This document shows positions 63,875-64,000 of a DNA stretch of 64,000 bases, piece after piece. The stretch is from JAAYUJ01 sp963698165. Lineage in GTDB: Bacteria > Desulfobacterota > Syntrophobacteria > Syntrophobacterales > Syntrophobacteraceae. Positions within the stretch are counted from its first letter, which is position 1. The number at the start of each line of letters is the position of its first letter. The stretch spans positions 372,001 to 436,000 of the forward strand of contig CAVOPT010000016.1 in the NCBI GenBank assembly GCA_963698165.1, written 5' to 3'. The translations under genes and the position numbers were made by a program. The notes beneath the pieces were generated by a model. It saw only the letters and a list, made by a program, of their open reading frames with translations. It was not told where the DNA came from and ran no database searches.

Positions 63875-64000
63875 TCATCGCGGATCGGCGCGAATAGGAC
63901 CCCGCTCAGCAAAGGCCCGAAACTTGAAGTCGACGCAATTCCTGTATCCGAAGGCAATGCGTTTTGCTGCCCTCAAGGCCTGGCAGCTCATCACCCACGA
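63875..64000 (-). mobile_element. Probable transposase C-terminus, cut by the window edge
   Basis: An open frame enters from the right edge and ends at TGA 63875-63877 after 41 residues. It contains RIAFGYRNCVDFKFRAFAER, which resembles the final segment of ISL3-type transposases (a xGYRNxxxFKxR pattern). The stop lies 40 bases past the end of the kinase gene. With so short a piece the family is only suggested. Confidence 0.45.

Noticed and set aside
1..64000. CRISPR array or classical defence genes
   Set aside because: No regularly spaced direct repeats and no Cas, restriction or toxin-antitoxin proteins were recognised.

Overview
The window is GC-rich DNA from a Gram-negative bacterium. 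A heptosylated lipopolysaccharide pathway, a sodium-translocating methylmalonyl-CoA decarboxylase type operon, a glycyl radical enzyme, beta-oxidation genes, an octaheme cytochrome and a RACo-like corrinoid activator together suggest an anaerobic, propionate- or fatty-acid-using deltaproteobacterium (Desulfobacterota) such as a Syntrophobacter relative. That placement is inferred from gene content; no rRNA or other marker gene is present.

Layout. 1-12.7 kb (minus strand): a lipopolysaccharide cluster with glycosyltransferases, a hexapeptide acetyltransferase, three heptosyltransferases resembling types III, I and II, a WaaE-like transferase, a lipid A acyltransferase and MsbA. 13.2-19.7 kb (minus): a branched-chain amino acid type binding protein, a phenylacetate-CoA ligase type enzyme, and a four-gene sodium-pumping decarboxylase operon. 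20.4-25.2 kb (plus): a compact operon of a glycyl radical enzyme, an SCP2-like protein, the activating enzyme and a membrane protein. 25.2-28 kb: debris, with a rhodanese stub, a broken adenylate cyclase/TPR gene and small mobile repeats. 28-35.4 kb (minus): a RACo-like protein, a hydratase/hydroxyacyl-CoA dehydrogenase fusion, a thiolase and an acyl-CoA dehydrogenase. 35.8-40.7 kb (minus): an unusual PEP-synthase-like protein with a lectin-like C-terminus, and an octaheme cytochrome c. 40.7-43.9 kb: a chromate locus with ChrA, an HD protein, an MFS remnant and a divergent ChrB split into two genes. 44-53.2 kb: a lipoprotein, a 2,3-diphosphoglycerate synthetase-like GTPase with carbamate kinase, an archaeal-type ornithine cyclodeaminase-like protein, PgsA, two lytic transglycosylases, a transaldolase, a methyltransferase and a GNAT remnant. 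53.8-63.8 kb (plus): a TolC-family protein, five tandem PhnD-like periplasmic binding proteins and a large hybrid histidine kinase. The right edge carries a probable transposase end.

The most interesting block is the last one. The five related periplasmic binding proteins have no permease or ATPase, but are chained by very short overlaps to a hybrid sensor kinase and preceded by an outer-membrane channel gene. This looks like a sensory array rather than an importer. Two of the five are frameshifted as read here. The second block of interest is the glycyl radical enzyme operon, whose substrate cannot be assigned and whose SCP2-like and membrane partners are unusual.

Decay is visible throughout: a truncated methyltransferase, the rhodanese stub, the cyclase pseudogene, the MFS and GNAT remnants, a small element with perfect 13-bp inverted ends, and two families of dispersed palindromic repeats.
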